Source: Kaistella solincola
Lineage (GTDB): Bacteria > Bacteroidota > Bacteroidia > Flavobacteriales > Weeksellaceae
NCBI RefSeq assembly: GCF_000812875.1
Contig: NZ_JSYK01000005.1
Span: 1 to 59,936 of the forward strand
Reading direction: 5' to 3'
Length of the DNA stretch: 59,936 bases
How positions within the stretch are numbered: position 1 is the first letter of the stretch; every line of letters starts with the position of its first letter. This document shows positions 59,881-59,936 of the stretch, piece after piece. The translations under genes were made by a program, and so were the position numbers. Under the pieces are notes generated by a model. That model worked only from the letters and a program-made list of their open reading frames with translations. It searched no databases and was not told the origin of the DNA.

Positions 59881-59936
59881 CTGCAAACCTCGCGGCAGCT
59901 TGCAGAATTCTTTATAAATTGTGTAACGATTACGAC

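Noticed and set aside
59735..59917. 60-codon frame across the second 69-bp repeat
   Set aside because: The frame exists only because the repeat lacks stops; the identical copy at 45971 lies between genes in a different context, and stems explain the sequence better than a protein.
59840..59936. tRNA or other RNA gene at the right edge
   Set aside because: No cloverleaf or T-loop motif GGTTCGAAT-type sequence is present; only dispersed elements are seen.

Overview
The window looks like a chromosomal piece of a flavobacterium of the Weeksellaceae (Chryseobacterium/Kaistella type). This placement is inferred from four things: the gene content (gldB-gldC gliding genes, a PorV-like type IX secretion protein, a cargo protein with a type IX sorting tail, TonB-dependent receptors, MenF/MenI-like enzymes); A-rich translation starts without Shine-Dalgarno sequences; many promoters of the Bacteroidetes form TTG-N17..23-TAnnTTTG; and similarity of the proteins to that group. 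No prophage, insertion sequence, CRISPR array or tRNA gene was found. Most of the window is ordinary housekeeping chromosome.

Layout. 1-800: end of an rRNA operon (5S rRNA and terminator), then a repeat-rich gap holding a frameshifted DUF6582-type pseudogene. 0.8-20 kb: hutH, uvrC, a minus-strand block (secreted protein, PorV-like, DMT transporter), an acyl-CoA carboxylase beta subunit, DODA-type dioxygenase, YceI, PAP2, DPP-IV-like peptidase, tsaC, VF530, DinB, a trans-sulfuration enzyme, gldC-gldB and divergent nadE. 19.8-20.7 kb: a membrane-anchored barnase-type RNase with its barstar. 20.7-26.5 kb: a TonB receptor plus beta-helix-like lipoprotein divergent from a PhoB/PhoR-like two-component system, with a Pho-box-like triple 11-bp repeat between them. 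26.6-36.1 kb: PRiA4_ORF3 protein, GH13 lipoprotein, GreA/B-like protein, thyA, M1 peptidase, DAACS symporter, cbpA-cbpM. 36.3-38.8 kb: PadR-PspC operon, then a tiny transcription unit encoding a 20-residue amphipathic peptide. 38.8-49.4 kb: acyltransferase, MenI/MenF-like pair, TauE with DUF1634, purK, a TonB receptor, EamA transporter, CYTH, a flavoprotein, purE. 49.4-59.9 kb: a PLP gamma-lyase with divergent Lrp/AsnC regulator, type IX-secreted esterase, esterase, desaturase, tyrS, MscS, sterol desaturase-like, J/KTSC protein, zinc-ribbon protein and a Gfo/Idh/MocA oxidoreductase.

The most unusual content is between genes. (1) A dispersed, roughly 30-bp, partly palindromic A/T-flanked element, with GC arms around a TTTTAA-like centre, occurs about twenty times at gene borders; in two cases it supplies the start codon of the gene. 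(2) A perfect 69-bp repeat folding into nested stems occurs twice, 13.8 kb apart. (3) Heptanucleotide-period repeats abut starts or stops of several genes and bracket the barnase gene. (4) The 20-codon ORF has its own terminator. The best protein-level observation is that the barnase homologue carries two cysteines at the positions equivalent to barnase residues 43 and 80.

All functions are read from sequence motifs recognised by eye; no database search was run. Start codons were moved inward in several genes where an internal ATG fits the family better, and this is stated in each entry.
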